A stretch of 64,000 nucleotides of DNA from Streptomyces sp. SW4. Lineage in GTDB: Bacteria; Actinomycetota; Actinomycetes; Streptomycetales; Streptomycetaceae. Below, one piece after another: positions 1 through 26,960 of this stretch. Location: NCBI GenBank assembly GCA_003248315.1, contig QKWM01000002.1, positions 124,001 to 188,000 on the forward strand, given 5' to 3'. Position 1 is the stretch's first letter, and the number at the start of each line of letters is the position of its first letter. The notes beneath the pieces are model-generated. The model ran no database searches, was not told the DNA's origin, and was given only the letters and a program-made list of their open reading frames with translations. The translations under genes were made by a program, and so were the position numbers.

Positions 1-60
1 GCCCTCGTCGTTGACCAGGACGAGATAGGTGCCCTCGGGGTCCTCGAAGGGGTTGCTCAT
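1..60 (-). CDS. MbtH-like NRPS accessory protein (N-terminal fragment)
   Basis: Only the first 20 codons lie in the window; the gene runs off the left edge. The start reads MSNPFEDPEGTYLVLVNDEG, which matches the opening of MbtH-family proteins. These are about 70-residue partners that bind adenylation domains and make them soluble and active. It is the last visible gene of the minus-strand NRPS/phenylglycine operon and follows the type II thioesterase directly. That position suits a helper for the two NRPS proteins. Identification rests on 20 residues, but the NPFED start and the context are characteristic. Confidence 0.85.
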   Translation of the reverse strand, partial: MSNPFEDPEGTYLVLVNDEG

Positions 61-881
61 GTCGGTCTCCCGGTGTTCGGCGGCGGGACGGGATGGTCCC
101 GGTCCACTGTCGCCGCCGGTGCTGCCGGAGGCTGACGTGCCGCTGACGGCCGTCGGCGGCCAGGTCGGTGACGAGGTCCAGCAGCACGGACGCCGGGTCG
201 TCGAGGAGGTGGAAGTGGCCGCCGGGAAGGTCTGTTCGCGGACGGGGCCGTCGGTGACGGCGGCCCACGCGGACGCCTCCTCGGCGGTGAGCTCCGGGTC
301 GGCCTCCGCGCGGTGCACGGTCACCGGGACGGCCAGGCGGGGGCCGGGCCGCTGCCGGTACCGCTCGCCGAGGGCGTAGTCGGCGCGGGCGGTGCGCAGC
401 GCCAGGTCGAGGAGGTCGGGGTGGGCGAGGACCTCGTCGGGCAGGCCGCCCAGGCGGCGCAGTTCGGCGAGCAGGCCGGCGTCGTCGGCGCGGTGGACGG
501 CGCCGGGGCGGACGCGGTGCGGGGGCGGCATCCCGGAGACGACGAGACGCACGGGGGCCGGCCGGCCGCCTGGAGCCTGAGCGCGACCTCGTAGGCGACG
601 AGCGCGCCGAGGCTGTGCCCGTACAGGGCGGCCGGGCGGTCCAGCAGCGGCAGCGCGTCCGCGGCGGCGGCGTCGGCGAGGGCGTGCAGGTCGGTGTGGA
701 GGGGTTCGGCGATGCGGTCGGCGTGCCCGGGGTACTGGGCGGCGTGCACCTCGATGGTTCCGGGCAGCAGGGCCGGCCAGTCCCGGTAGGCGGTCGCGGA
801 GCCCCCGCCGTAGGGGAAGCACAGCAGCCGGACGGCGGCGCCGGGGCGGGGCGTGAAGCAGCGGTACCAGGAGCCGGTCAT
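57..881 (-). CDS. Type II thioesterase (frameshifted in this sequence)
   Basis: An alpha/beta-hydrolase of the external thioesterase family (about 250 residues). The start MTGSWYRCFTPRPGA is followed by LLCFPYGGGSA, then the nucleophile motif YGHSLGALVA and, in the repaired frame, FPGGHFHLLDD with the catalytic His. The frame changes at a five-C run (553-557), where one missing base restores the family sequence. A second uncertainty lies near the 3' end: the visible frame has no stop before the MbtH start. The end given is the TGA that would overlap the MbtH ATG, as elsewhere in this operon. Family members hydrolyse misloaded carriers. In the pristinamycin phenylglycine operon a thioesterase is thought to release phenylglyoxylate from CoA, so this one may edit the NRPS or help make phenylglycine. 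Confidence 0.82.
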
Positions 882-1899
882 GCGGCGGCCGTCCGGCGGG
901 CCGGCCACTCCAGCCGGGCGACGGCGTCCAGGATCCGTGCGACGCCGGGCAGGTAGTGGGCCTCGACCAGCGGGGCGGGTAGGGCACGTCGTAGCCGGTG
1001 ACCCTGAGGACGGGGCCTCCAGGTGGTAGAAGCAGCGCTCGGTGACCGTGGCGGCGACCTCGGCGCCGGGTCCGGCGAAGCCGTGGGCCTCGTGGACGAC
1101 GACGGCGCGCCCGGTGCGGCGGACGCTGGCGCAGACCGTCTCCTCGTCGAACGGGGCCAGGGTGCGCAGGTCGACGACCTCCAGGCTGGTCCCGTCGGCG
1201 GCGGCGGCCTCGGCCGCCTGGAGGGCGACGGGCACCGCGGGGCCGTGCGCGATCAGGGTGGCGTCGGTGCCGGGGCGGCGGACGGCGGCCCAGCCGAGCG
1301 GGCCGGTGTCCACGGGCAGTCCGACCGGCTCCTTCTGCCAGTACAGGCGCTTGGGTTCGAGGAAGATCACCGGGTCGTCGGACTCGATGCTGCGGCGCAG
1401 CATCGAGTAGGCGTCGGCGACGGTGGCCGGGGCGACGACGGTCAGGCCGGGGTGGCCATGTAGTAGATCTCGGAGGAGTCGCTGTGGTGCTCCACTCCCC
1501 CGATGCCGCCGCCGTAGGGGATGCGCACGGTCAGCGGCAGCGGCAGGGCGCCGCGGGTGCGGGCCCGGAACTTGGCGACGTGGCTGACCAGTTGCTCGAA
1601 CGCCGGGTAGGCGAAGGCGTCGAACTGCATCTCGATCACGGGGCGGCGGCCGTACATCGCCATGCCGATGGCGGTGCCGACGATCGCGGACTCGGCGAGC
1701 GGGGTGTCGAAGCAGCGGTCGTCGCCGAACTCGCGGGCCAGGCCGTCGGTGATGCGGAAGACCCCGCCGAGGGCGGCGACGTCCTCGCCGAAGACGACGA
1801 CGTCGTCGTCGGCGCGCATGGCGTCGCGCAGCGCCGCGTTCAGCGCCCTGGCCATGGTGACGGTGGTGTCCCGGGGGCGGGTGCGGTGGCCGCGGTCAT
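878..1899 (-). CDS. 2-oxoacid dehydrogenase E1 beta subunit, likely phenylpyruvate-directed
   Basis: The transketolase-like beta subunit of a pyruvate/branched-chain 2-oxoacid dehydrogenase E1. Visible family features are VVVFGEDVAALGGVFRIT near the N-terminus, DTPLAESAIVGTAIGMA, and RIPYGGGIGGVEHHSDSSE; the C-terminal half carries DDPVIFLEPKRLYW. It pairs with the alpha subunit upstream through an ATGA overlap. Known pgl operons use such a pair to convert phenylpyruvate to phenylacetyl-CoA. Frameshifts fall at C runs near 1871-1880, 1445 and 1014, plus another near 980; each needs one added base. The start MTAATAPAP was chosen for the overlap with the upstream stop. A genuine branched-chain enzyme is the alternative, but no E2 or E3 lies nearby. 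Confidence 0.85.
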
Positions 1900-2971
1900 G
1901 ACTGCGTCTCCTGTTCCCCGGCCGGTTCCCCGTCGTGCTGCTGCCCGGCCAGTTCGCCGGCCAGGGCGGCGGCCTGGGTGCGCAGCCGGTGCGGCGGGTG
2001 CCGGTAGACGTGCCGGAACATCTCCGCCGGGTCGCACCGCGGGGGTGTCTCGAAGTCGCGGCGCAGCGTGCGGCTCAGCTCGTCGGCCTCGCCCGCGATG
2101 GCGGCGACGGCGGCCTCGTCGAGGGTGCCGTCGGCGAGGAGTCGGCGCTCCAGGCGGGCGACGGGGTCCTTGCGGGCCCAGGCGGCGACCTCGGCGCGGT
2201 CGCGGTAGCGGCTGTCGTCGTCGGCGTTGGTGTGGGCCTCCATGCGGTAGGTGACGGCCTCGACGAGGGTGGGGCCGCCGCCGGAGCGGGCCCGTTCGGC
2301 GGCCTCGGCGACGGCCCGGTACACGGCCGGGGCGTCGTTGCCGTCGACGCGCACCCCGGCCGCGCCGTAGCCGGCCGCCTTGTCGGCGAGGGTGCGGGCG
2401 GCGGTCTGCTTGGCCAGCGGCACGCTGATGGCGTACTGGTTGTTCTGCACGAGGAACACCACCGGCGCCCGGCGTACGGCCGCGTAGTTGACGGCCTCGT
2501 GGAAGTCGCCCTCGCTGGTGGCGCCGTCGCCGACGAAGGCGAGGGCGACGAGGTCGTCGCCGGCGGTGCGGGCGGCGTCGGCGAGCCCGGCGGCGTGCAG
2601 GCACTGGGTGGCCAGCGGGGTGCACTGCGGGGCGGTGCGGTGGGCGCGCGGGTCGTAGCCGCAGTGCCGGTCGCCGCGGAACAGGGTGAGCACCTCGACC
2701 GGGGCGATGCCGCGGGTGAGCAGGGCGACGCTCTCGCGGTAGGTGGGGAAGAGCCAGTCGGTGGGGCGCAGGGCGAGGACGGGCGCGGTCTGGCAGGCCT
2801 CCTGGCCGCGGGAGGACGGGTAGACGGCGAGCCGCCCCTGCCGGGTGAAGGTGGTGGCGGTGGTGTCGAAGGCCCGGCCGGTGACCATGGCCCGGTACAG
2901 GGCGAGTGCCGTCTCGCGCGGGACGGTGTCCGGCGCGGGGCGGGCGCGGGGGCGTCGAGGACCGCGGTCAT
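1896..2971 (-). CDS. 2-oxoacid dehydrogenase E1 alpha subunit, likely phenylpyruvate-directed
   Basis: A thiamine-diphosphate-binding E1 alpha subunit of about 358 residues. The TPP motif is clear: VGDGATSEGDFHEAVN leading to FLVQNNQYAISVP, plus HGAG-type active-site loop features and EAVTYRMEAHTNADDD. The start MTAVLDAPAPAP overlaps the stop of the DpgC-like gene by four bases. A C-run frameshift near 2940 separates this start from the long downstream frame that begins MVTGRAFDTT. With the beta subunit it should decarboxylate a 2-oxoacid and pass an acyl group on; in this operon the expected substrate is phenylpyruvate, giving phenylacetyl-CoA for the dioxygenase next door. The substrate is inferred from context. 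Confidence 0.86.
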
Positions 2972-4370
2972 GCGGCGTTCTCCCGCCGGCGGTGGATCCA
3001 GGTGCGCTCCAGGGTGTCGATCAGGGCGGGGCTGTGCAGCAGCCGGGCCTGCTCGTAGGCGTAGCGCGCCAGGTAGCGCCGGAAGAGGTCGGCGGGTTCC
3101 TCGGCGAGGGCCAGCATGCGCCGGTTGGCGCCGACGGCCGGGTGGTCGAGGTGCTGGGCGGCGCGCCGCACGGCGTCGTCCATGGCGTCGGCGGGTGCCG
3201 TCTCGTCGACGACGAGGGCGGCCTCGGGTCGGTGGCGCGCAGCTTGCGGCCCCACAGGATCAGCCGGCGGGAGAACCGGGAGCCGGTCAGGTGCAGCAGG
3301 CGCAGGTTGGCCACGCCGGGCACCAGGCCCTCTTCCATGGCGGGCAGGCTGAACCAGGCGTCGTCGGCGGCGACGACCCGGTCCAGGACGGGCAGGATCT
3401 GCATGCCGCCGCCGATGGCGAAGGAGTCGACGGCGCCGACCCAGGGCTTGTCGGCGTCCGGCCACCAGCCGTCGCCGTGGGTGTCGTCCAGGCACAGGCC
3501 GCGGACGAACTTGGCGAGGTAGCCGGCCTCGCGGCGCAGCATGAAGCCGAGCAGGGAGATGTCGCCGTGGTAGAGGTGCGTGAGGTTGATGCCGGCGCTG
3601 AACACGCGGCGCCCGGCGTAGGCGGGGTGGGTCTGGGGGGCGCCGCGCAGGACGCCTACGTGGCTGGCGGGGTCCAGCAGGACCAGGTCGGTGCCGGTCT
3701 CCAGGGCCTCGACGGCGGCGTCGTCCTCGGCGTTGAGGAACTCGTCGTTGCACAGTTCGAGGGTGGCGATGCCGTCGCGCCGGGTGACGGTGGCGACGCC
3801 CAGGTCGGCGCGGCCGGTGAGCCGGAAGTCGGTGAGCGCGGTCAGCGCCCGGTCGGTGGGCCGGAGCATGGCGCGCAGCAGGTGGTCGCCGGTGCGCGGC
3901 ACGTTCAGCACGGCGTGCAGGAACAGGCCGACGGCGACCTCCCAGCCCTCCTTGTTGCGCTGGAGGTGGCGGGACTCCTCGGCGAGCTGCTCGCGGGTGG
4001 GCACCAGGCCGGGGAAGGCGCGGGCGGCGTGCTCGGTCAGCTCCTCGACGCGCAGGGAGCGGGTGAGGCCGTCGGTGAGTTCGGCGTAGACCCGTTCGGC
4101 GTGGGCGGCGAGGAAGCGGCGGCGCAGGTCGTGGAGTTCCTCGTGGGTGGCGGCGGCGTGCCGCTGTGCGGCGCGGCTGCGGTCGGCGCGCGGCCCGAGG
4201 TCGGCGATGCGGCGGACGCCCGCCTCCAGGTGGGCGGTGACCGCCGCCCGGTCGGCGGCGAAGTCGCCGGTGATCGCGGGCGGTTCGGCGGCGGGGCGGG
4301 GCGCGACCGCGGGCGCGGCCGGCGCCGCGCCGTCGGCCGGGGCGTGACCGGCGAGGGTGGGTGTGCGCAC
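2968..4370 (-). CDS. DpgC-like acyl-CoA dioxygenase (phenylglyoxylate formation)
   Basis: A crotonase-fold protein of about 467 residues, close to DpgC, the cofactor-free dioxygenase that turns 3,5-dihydroxyphenylacetyl-CoA into the arylglyoxylate. Diagnostic stretches are RRVFSAGINLTHLYHGDISL, VGAVDSFAIGGGMQILPVLD, WFSLPAMEEGLVPGVANLRL and a C-terminal ANRRMLALAEEPADLFRRYL. The GTG start follows a GGAGAC site 18 bases after the NRPS2 stop. One frameshift near 3235 (ACCGACCC run) is needed. DpgA, DpgB and DpgD are absent, so the likely substrate is phenylacetyl-CoA from the E1 pair and the product phenylglyoxylate, which an aminotransferase outside the window would convert to L-phenylglycine for the last NRPS module. 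It occupies the place of pglA in pgl-type operons. Confidence 0.85.
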
Positions 4371-4387
4371 GGTGGGTCTCCGATCGG

Positions 4388-18990
<14,603 letters not shown>

Positions 18991-18994
<4 letters not shown>

Positions 18995-21900
18995 CGGGCT
19001 ACCTTCCAGGCGGCTTCGAGCTGGTCGATCTGGTCCTGGCTGAGCTGGACCAGGGACAGGTCGGACGGGGTGATCCCGCCCGCGTCGGGGCGTTCGGCGT
19101 GCGCGGCGAGGGCGGTCAGGGCACGGAACCAGCTCTCGCCGAGGTCGCGTACCGCGTCCTCGTCCAGGAGCCGGCCGGCCCAGGTCCACACGGCCGTGAG
19201 CCGGGGTCCGCCGTTCTCGTCGCGGGTGAGGGCGTTGAGTTCGACGGCGTGGGCGAGCGGCAGCCGCTCGTCGGTGCCGTCGCCGATCAGGTCGGCGTCG
19301 GGGGCGGCGGTCCACAGGCCGCCGTCGGGGCGGGGAACCGGCCCAGGTAGTTGAAGCCCAGGTCGGGGGTGCCGTGCGGGGCGAGGGCGGTCAGGCCGCG
19401 GGCCGCGCGGGCGTCGAGGTGGCGCAGCAGGCCGTGGCCGATGCCGCCGTCGGGATCTCCCGCAGCTGTTCCTTGACCCGTTTGACGGCCGTTCCGGCGG
19501 CGGGCCCGCCGGCCAGCGCGTCGTCCCGGTCGAGCGGGCCGGGGCGAGCAGCACGGGGTGGATGGAGGTGAACCAGCCGACGGTGCGGGAGAGTTCGGCG
19601 CCGCTGTCGCCCGGTTCGCGGCCGTGTCCCTCGACGTCGACGAGGACGGCGTCGGCGTCGCCGAGTCCGCGGCGCCGGCGCCAGTCGGCGACGGCGAGCG
19701 CGAACGCGGTGAGCAGGACGTCGTCCACCCGGCCGTGGAACGCGGCGGGTGCCGTGGTGAGCACGGCCGCGGTGGTGGCGGGGTCGAGGTCCAGGCTGAG
19801 GCTGCGGGCGGTGGCCGCGGTGTCCCGGGCGGGGTCCAGCCGCTCCGCGGTGACCGGCGGGGCGCCCTGCGCCAGCATCCGGGTCCACAGGGCGAGTTCG
19901 CCGAGCCGCCGTTCGGTGCGCGCCTGCTCGGCCAGGTGCAGCGCCCAGGCCCGGAATGGGGTGCCGACCGGCGGCAGCGGGGCCTGCGGGTCCTCCCAGG
20001 CGGCCTGCAGGTCGGGCAGCAGGATGCGCCAGGAGACGCCGTCCACGACCAGGTGGTGCAGGGTGAGCAGCAGCAGGCCGGGCCGGTCGGGGCCGGCGTC
20101 CAGCCAGACGGCCTGGCCGGTGCGGCCGGCGAACGGGTCGAGCCGGTCCCGGGCGGCGGCGGCCTCCCGGGCGGCGAGCGCGGTCGGTTCCGTCGCGTCC
20201 GGTCCTGTGGCGTCCACGCGCCGCACCCAGTCGGCGGCGCGGACGGTGCCGGGCGGATCGATGCGCATGGCCCAGCCGGCGTCCCCGCCGGCCGCGGTGC
20301 CCTCGCCCGCGCCGGGCTCGCGGGTGAAGACCGCGCGCAGGACGTCGTGGTGGTCGACGAGCTTCTGCAGGGCGGCGGTCAGGCGGTCCTCGCCGAGGTG
20401 CGGCGGGACGGGCACGGCCATGGTCTGGCTGAACGCCTCCACGGGGCCGCCGCGTTCGCGCAGCCAGTGCATGACGGGGGTGAGCGGCACCTCGCCGGCC
20501 GGCTCGGCGGTCAGACCGCCCTGCCCGGCGGGTTCCTGCTCGGTGCTGCCCTCGGCGACCTGGGCGAGGGCGGCGACGGTCTTGTGCTCGAAGACCTGCG
20601 CGGCGTTCAGCACCAGCCCGGCGCGCCGGGCCCGGCCGACCAGCTGGATGACCATGATGCTGTCGCCGCCGCGGTCGAAGAAGCTGTCGTCGACCGAGAC
20701 CCGCTCCACGCCCAGCACCTCGGCGAACAGCACCGCGAGGAGTTCCTCGCGGGGGTGCGCGGAGCGCGGTAGGCGCCCGCGGCGGCGCCGAAGTCCGGGA
20801 CGGGCAGGGCCCGGCGGTCGAGTTTGCCGTTCGGGGTGAGCGGCAGCGCGGCCAGGCCGACGAAGGCCGCGGGCACCATGTAGTCGGGCAGCGCGGCCGC
20901 GACGTGGGCGCGCAGGGCGGCGGTGGCGGGGTCGGTGCCGGGCGCGGCGACCACGTAGGCGACGAGCCGCTTGTCGCCGGGGCGGTCCTCGCGGACCAGG
21001 ACGGCGCACTGGGCGACCTGCGGGTGGGAGCCCAGCACGGACTCGATCTCGCCCAGCTCGATCCGGAAGCCGCGGATCTTGACCTGGTGGTCGACGCGCC
21101 CGAGGAACTCCAGCACCCCGTCGCCGCGCCGGCGCACCAGGTCGCCGGTGCGGTACATGCGGGCGCCCTCGGGGCCGAACGGGTCGGCGACGAACCGTTC
21201 CGCCGTCGCGTCGGGCCGCTTCAGGTAGCCGCGGGCCAGCCCGGTGCCGCCGATGTACAGCTCGCCGGCGACGCCCGGCGGCACGGGCCGCAGCCGGTCG
21301 TCCAGCACGTGGCAGGTGGTGTTGTCCAGCGGGGTGCCGATGGGGACGGTGGTCTCCTGCTCCCACGGCGCCCGCATGAAGTGGTGGGTGGCGAAGGTGG
21401 TGGTCTCGGTGGGCCCGTAGCCGTCGACGACCATGGTGCCGGGCGAGGCCGCGAGGACCCGGGCGACCGCGGCCGGGGAGACGACGTCGCCGCCGGTCCA
21501 CACCTCCCGTACGCCGGTGAAGCACTCCGGGGACTCCTCGGCGAGCAGGTTGAACAGGCCGGAGGTGAGCCACATGCCGGTGACGCGGCCGTCCACGACG
21601 GCGCGGGCCAGGGCACGGGTGTCCAGGTCGCCGGGCGGGGCGACGACGACGGCGCCGCCGGACACCAGCGGCACCCACAGCTCGTACTGGGAGGTGTCGA
21701 AGGAGTACGGGGAGTGCAGCAGGACGCGTTCCTGGTTGCCGGTGCGCCAGCACCGGTCGGCGGCGAGCGCGGAGACGTCGCCGTGGGTGATGGCCACGCC
21801 CTTGGGCCGGCCGGTGGAGCCGGAGGTGTACATCACGTACGCCAGCTGGTGCGGGTGCGCGGGCACCGGCGGCAGCGGCGCGAGCGCGGCGGCGTCCGCG

Positions 21901-24900
21901 CCGTCGCCGGGGGCGTCCACGACGACGACCTCGGCGTCCGGCGCCCAGGAGGCGCAGGCGTGCTCGGCGTCGGTGGCGCGGTCGGTGAGGACGACGCGGG
22001 CGCCGACGTCACCGGTGATCAGCGCCATCCGGGAGGCCGGGTAGCGGGTGTTGAGCGGCACGTAGAAGCCGCCGGCGCGCACCACCGCGAGCAGCGAGAC
22101 GACGAGGTCGGCGGAGCGCTCCTGGAGGACGGCGACGGCGCTCTCGGGGCCGACGCCGGCGTCGGCGAGCCGCCGGGCGAGCCGCCCGGAGCGCGCGTCC
22201 AGCTCGGCGTAGGTCAGTTCGGTGCCGTCGGTGCCGACGACGGCGACGGCGTCGGGGGTGCGCCGGGCCTGGGCGGCGAACTGCTCGGCGAGCCCCGTCG
22301 CCGGGACCGGCCGGGCGGTGTCGTTCCAGGCGGCCAGGCGGGCGCGTTCGGCGTCGTCGAGCAGGTCGTGCGCGCTGATCGGCAGCGCCGGCGCGGCGAC
22401 GGCCGCCTCGAGCAGGGTGAGCAGGCGGCGCACCAGGGACTCGGCGGTGGACCGGTCGTACAGGGCGAGGTCGTACTCCAGGTCGCCGTCGATGCCGGCG
22501 AAGCCGCCCCGTCCGTCGCGGTGCTCGACCAGGTTGAACGTCAGGTCGAACTTGGCGACGCCGAAGTCGACGGGCTCGCGCCGCACCTCCAGGCCCTTGA
22601 GCACCGGACGGGCCTCGAAGTCCTGGTAGGACAGCACGACCTGGAACAGCGGATGGCGGGCGGCGGACCGCTCCGGCTGGAGCCGCTCCACGACCCGGTC
22701 GAAGGGCACGTCCTGGTTCGCGTACGCCTGGAGCGCGGTGGCCCGCACCCGGGCGAGCAGGTCGGTGAAGGCGGGGTCGCCGGAGGTGTCGGCGCGCACC
22801 ACGACCGGGTTGACGAAGAAGCCGACGACGTCGTCCAGGGCGCTGTCGGGCCGGGAGGCGGTGGGGCAGCCGAGGGGGATGTCGGTGCCGGCGCCGAGCC
22901 GGGTGAGCAGGGCGGCCAGGGCGGCCTGGAGCACCATGTGGCAGGTGGCGCCGCGGGCGCGGGCGAACGCGTCGAGCCGGGCGTGCAGTTCGGGGCCGAG
23001 CCGCAGCGGCACGGAGCCGCCGCGGTGCTCGGCGACCGGCGGCCGGGGCCGGTCGGCGGGAAGCTGGAGCTGGTCGGGCAGGCCGGCCAGGGCGCGCTCC
23101 CAGTGGGCGAGCTGGCGCCCGGCCAGGCTGGTCGGGTCGTCCTCGTCGCCGAGGAGTTCGCGCTGCCAGCGGGCGAAGTCGGCGTAGGTGACGGGCAGCG
23201 GGGCGAAGGCGGGCTCCTCGCCCGCGAGCCGGGCGGCGTACGCGGTGGACAGGTCCGCGAGCAGCGGGCGCAGCGACCAGCCGTCGCAGGCCACGTGGTG
23301 CAGCATCAGCAGCAGCACGTTGTCCCCGTCGGGCAGGGTGAACAGGTGGGCGAGGACAGGCAGTTGCCAGTCCAGGTCGAAGGGGTGCGGGCGGCCTCGG
23401 TGAGCGCGGCGGCGAGATCGTCGGGCCGCACCCGGGTCTCCACCAGCCAGGGCCGGGCCTGTTCGGGCGGCAGCACCCGGGGGGTGACGCCGTGCTCGCC
23501 GCGCGGGTAGACGGTGCGCAGGCTCTCGTGCCGGACGACGACGTCGTACAGGGCGTCGCGCAGCGCCATGCGGTTGACCGGGCCGGTCAGGCGCAGCGCG
23601 AGCGGCATGTTGTAGGTGGGGGCGGCGTCCTCCACCTCGCGCAGCACCCACATGCGGTGCTGGGCGTACGACATGGGGGCGTCGCCGTCGGCGGGGCGGG
23701 CCACGAGCGGGGGCCGCCCGGGCGTGGCGGCGGCGCGGACGCGGGCGGCCAGGCCGGCCGGGGTGGGCGCCTCGAACAGGTCCTGCACGGTGATCTCGGC
23801 GCCGAGGGCGTCGCGGACGGCGGCGATGAGCCGCCCGGCGAGCAGGGAGTGCCCGCCGAGGGCGAAGAAGTCGCTGTCGCCGCCGACGCCGGTGACACCG
23901 AGGACGGAGGCGAAGGCGTCGCGCACGGCGGCCTCCGCCGGGTCGGCGGGCGGGGTGCGGTCGGCGGCGGGGCCGCGGGGGCGTCGGGGGCGGGCAGCGC
24001 GGCCCGGTCGAGCTTTCCGTTGGCGGTCAGCGGCAGCGTGTCCAGCACGGTGATCGAGGCGGGCACGCAGTGCGCGGGCAGGGTGCGGGTGAGCGTCGCA
24101 CGCCAGTCGGCGGGTCGGGTGCGGTGCCGGCCACGGGCACGGCGTAGGCGGCGAGCCGCCGGTCGCCGGGCCGGTCCTCGCGGACGGTGACGGCGGCCTG
24201 GGCGACGCCGGGGTGCGCGGCCAGCGCGCTCTCGATCTCGCCGAGTTCGATCCGGAAGCCGCGGATCTTGACCTGGTGGTCACCGCGGCCGAGGTAGGCG
24301 AAGGTGCCGTCGTCGAGGAGGCGGACCAGGTCGCCGGTGCGGTACATGCGGGAGCCGGGCGGGCCGTAGGGGTCGGCGACGAACCGGCCGGCGGTCAGGT
24401 CGGGGCGGCCCAGGTAGCCGCGGGCCAGGCCGTCGCCGGTGACGTACAGCTCGCCGGTGAAGCCGGGCGGCACCGGGCGCAGCGCGCCGTCCAGGACGCG
24501 GGCGCCGAGGTGGGGCAGGGGGCCGCCGACCAGGGAGCGGGTGCCGGGGCGGTGTCGGCGGGGCCGAGACCGGCGTGGGTGACGTGCACGGTGGTCTCGG
24601 TGATGCCGTACATGTTGACCAGCGAGACGCTCTCGCCGCGCCGGGCGTACCAGTCGGCGAGCCGGGCCGGCTCCAGTGCCTCGCCGCCGAACACGACGTG
24701 CTTCAGGGCGAGCGGAGGGCTGCCGGCGTCCCGGTCGGCGGCGTCCAGCTGGAAGAACGCGCTCGGGGTCTGGCTGAGCACGGTGACCCGTTCGCGGGCG
24801 AGCAGGGCGAGCAGGTCGGCGGGCGAGCGGCTGACGGTGTAGGGCACGACGACGAGCCGGCCGCCGTGCAGCAGCGCACCGAAGATCTCCCAGACGGAGA

Positions 24901-26766
24901 AGTCGAAGGCGTAGCTGTGGAACAGGGTCCACACGTCGCCGGGGCCGAAGCCGAACAGGGGCCGGGTGGCGGTGAACAGCCGCACCACGTTGGCGTGCGG
25001 GATCACCACGCCCTTGGGGCGGCCGGTGGAGCCGGAGGTGTAGATGACGTAGGCCGGGTGCGCCGGGTCCACGGCGACCCCCGGATCGGTGTCGGGGTGG
25101 CCGTCGTCGTCGGCGCGCAGCGCGTCCTCGTCGACGACGGCCACCGGCCGGGCGTCCTCGATCATCCAGGCGAGCCGGTCCTCGGGGTAGTCGGGGTCCA
25201 GCGGCAGGTAGGCGGCGCCGGTCTTCAGGACGGCGAGGAGGGCGACGACCAGGTCGAGGGAGCGCGGCAGGGCGAGGGCGACGATCCGCTCGGGCCGGCG
25301 CCGCGGGCGATGAGCCGGTGCGCGAGGCGGTTGGCGCGGGCGTCGAGTTCGGCGTACGTCAGCCGCTCGGTGCCGTGGGTGACGGCGACGGCGCCGGGGG
25401 TGGCGGCGGCCCGCTCGGCGATCAGGCCGTGCAGGGTCGCGGCCGGGGTGCCGGCGGCGGCCGGGCGGGCGGGCGGCGCGTCGGCGGCGTGCACCCGGGC
25501 CAGCGGGGTGCCGGGGCCGCCGGTGGCGAGCCGTTCCAGGAAGCGGGTGAAGCGCCGCAGGTGGTCCTCGGTGGCCGCCTCGTCGTAGAGCGCCGGGTTG
25601 GCCTCCAGGTCCAGGCGCAGGCCGGTGCCCTCCTCGTACACGGAGAACTTCAGGTCGTCGACGGGGCCGGTGGACACCGTGTGCACGGTGGCGCGCAGCG
25701 CACCAAAGTCGATGCCGTGGTCGTGTCCGGTGACGTTGACCACGGGTCCTACGGCGTCCTCGCCGACGAGGCCCAGCGCGCGGCGGACCTCCTCGTACGG
25801 GAAGCGCTGGTGCCGCAGCACGGGGGTCAGCGCGTCGCGTCCCGCGGCCACCAGGCCGGCGAGCGAGGCGTCCGGCCGGGGCGCGAGGTGCAGCGGCAGG
25901 ACCCCGGCGACGCAGCCGGGGCGCGGCGGGCGGCGGCGGTGCGGCGGGCCGTCACCGGCATGCGCAGCGTGACCTCCCGCTGTCCGGTCAGCCACTGGAC
26001 GTAGGCGCCGACGGCGGCCGGGAACGCGGCCTGCCAGCCGGTGCCCGCGGCGGCGGCCAGGGCGGTCAGTCCCTCGCGCACGGGGCCGGCAGCAGGGCGG
26101 TGCGGCGCACGGGGGCGGGCCGGGCGGGGCGGTGCGGCCGGCCAGGGCGGACGGGACGGGCCGCGGTGCGGCCAGCCAGTGCGCGCGGTCGGCGGCGTGG
26201 GCGTCGGAGTCGCGCCAGGCGCGCTCGGCGTCGAGCAGCGCGCGGATCCCGGGGAGTTCCTCGAGCGGCTCACCACGGTAGGCGCGGGCCACCTGCCCGG
26301 CGACGAGACGGAAGGCGTACCCGTCCAGGAGCAGGTGGTGGACGTGCTGGAACCAGCGGTGGCGGTCCGGGCCGAGCGTGATGAGCGCCTGGGTGAACAG
26401 GGGCCGGTCCGCGGTGACGTCGACGGGCGTGGCGAGGACCCCGTCCATCCACGCGTCGGCGGCGGCGCCGGGGTCCTCGGCGGCGCTGACGTCCACGCGG
26501 TGCAGCGTGAACCCGGCGTCCGGGGCCACGTACTGGAAGACGGTGCCGTCGGGGTCCGTGCCGAAGCGCAGGCGCAGCGCGTCGGTGCTCTCGACCACGG
26601 CCCGCAGGGCCGCCTCGAACCGGTCCTGGTCGAGGTCGCCGGCGAGTTCCACGTACTCGCCCGTGTTGAACACGGGGCTGCGCGGGTCCCTCGCCTGCGC
26701 GAACCAGATGCCGAGCTGGGCCGCCGTCAGCGGCAGACGCACGTCGTCGGGAACGGGAACAGGCAC
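18991..26766 (-). CDS. Two-module NRPS: Thr and epimerised Abu/Val-like residue
   Basis: About 2590 residues, C-A-T-C-A-T-E, the SnbC type. The first C domain ([23 protein letters not shown]) should accept a free-standing aryl acid, presumably 3-hydroxypicolinate. A1 reads DFWSVGMVHK, one step from the Thr code DFWNIGMVHK. Its carrier has GGHSL near 23.86 kb. The second C has HHVACDG. A2 reads DTYWWGGTFK, like small aliphatic (Val/Abu) codes. Its carrier has GGDSIM, the form that precedes epimerases, and the E domain shows [10 protein letters not shown] and [14 protein letters not shown] start after GGGGAAGT. Frameshifts lie near 26100, 25920, 25295, 24550, 24110, 23970, 23390, 20760 and 19335-19520. 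Abu rather than Val is inferred from the streptogramin B order. Confidence 0.92.
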
Positions 26767-26960
26767 ACTTCCCCAAGGTCCGGGCCATCCGCGACTCAGG
26801 CGGCGCGATACCGGCCCAGCCTTGCCGCCACGGTTGACAGCCCGCTGACCGACACCTGATGCGCCCACCGCCCGCGGGCAGTCGTGCCCCCTCCGGGCGA
26901 GGCATCCCGTCCCGCCGGGCTGCGCAACGCCTCTGCGCCGGCCACGACGCCGGGCGCCCT

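Noticed and set aside
2968..4370. 3,5-dihydroxyphenylglycine biosynthesis
   Set aside because: DpgC-like only; the type III PKS DpgA and the helper enzymes DpgB and DpgD are absent, and the last A-domain code fits unsubstituted phenylglycine better.
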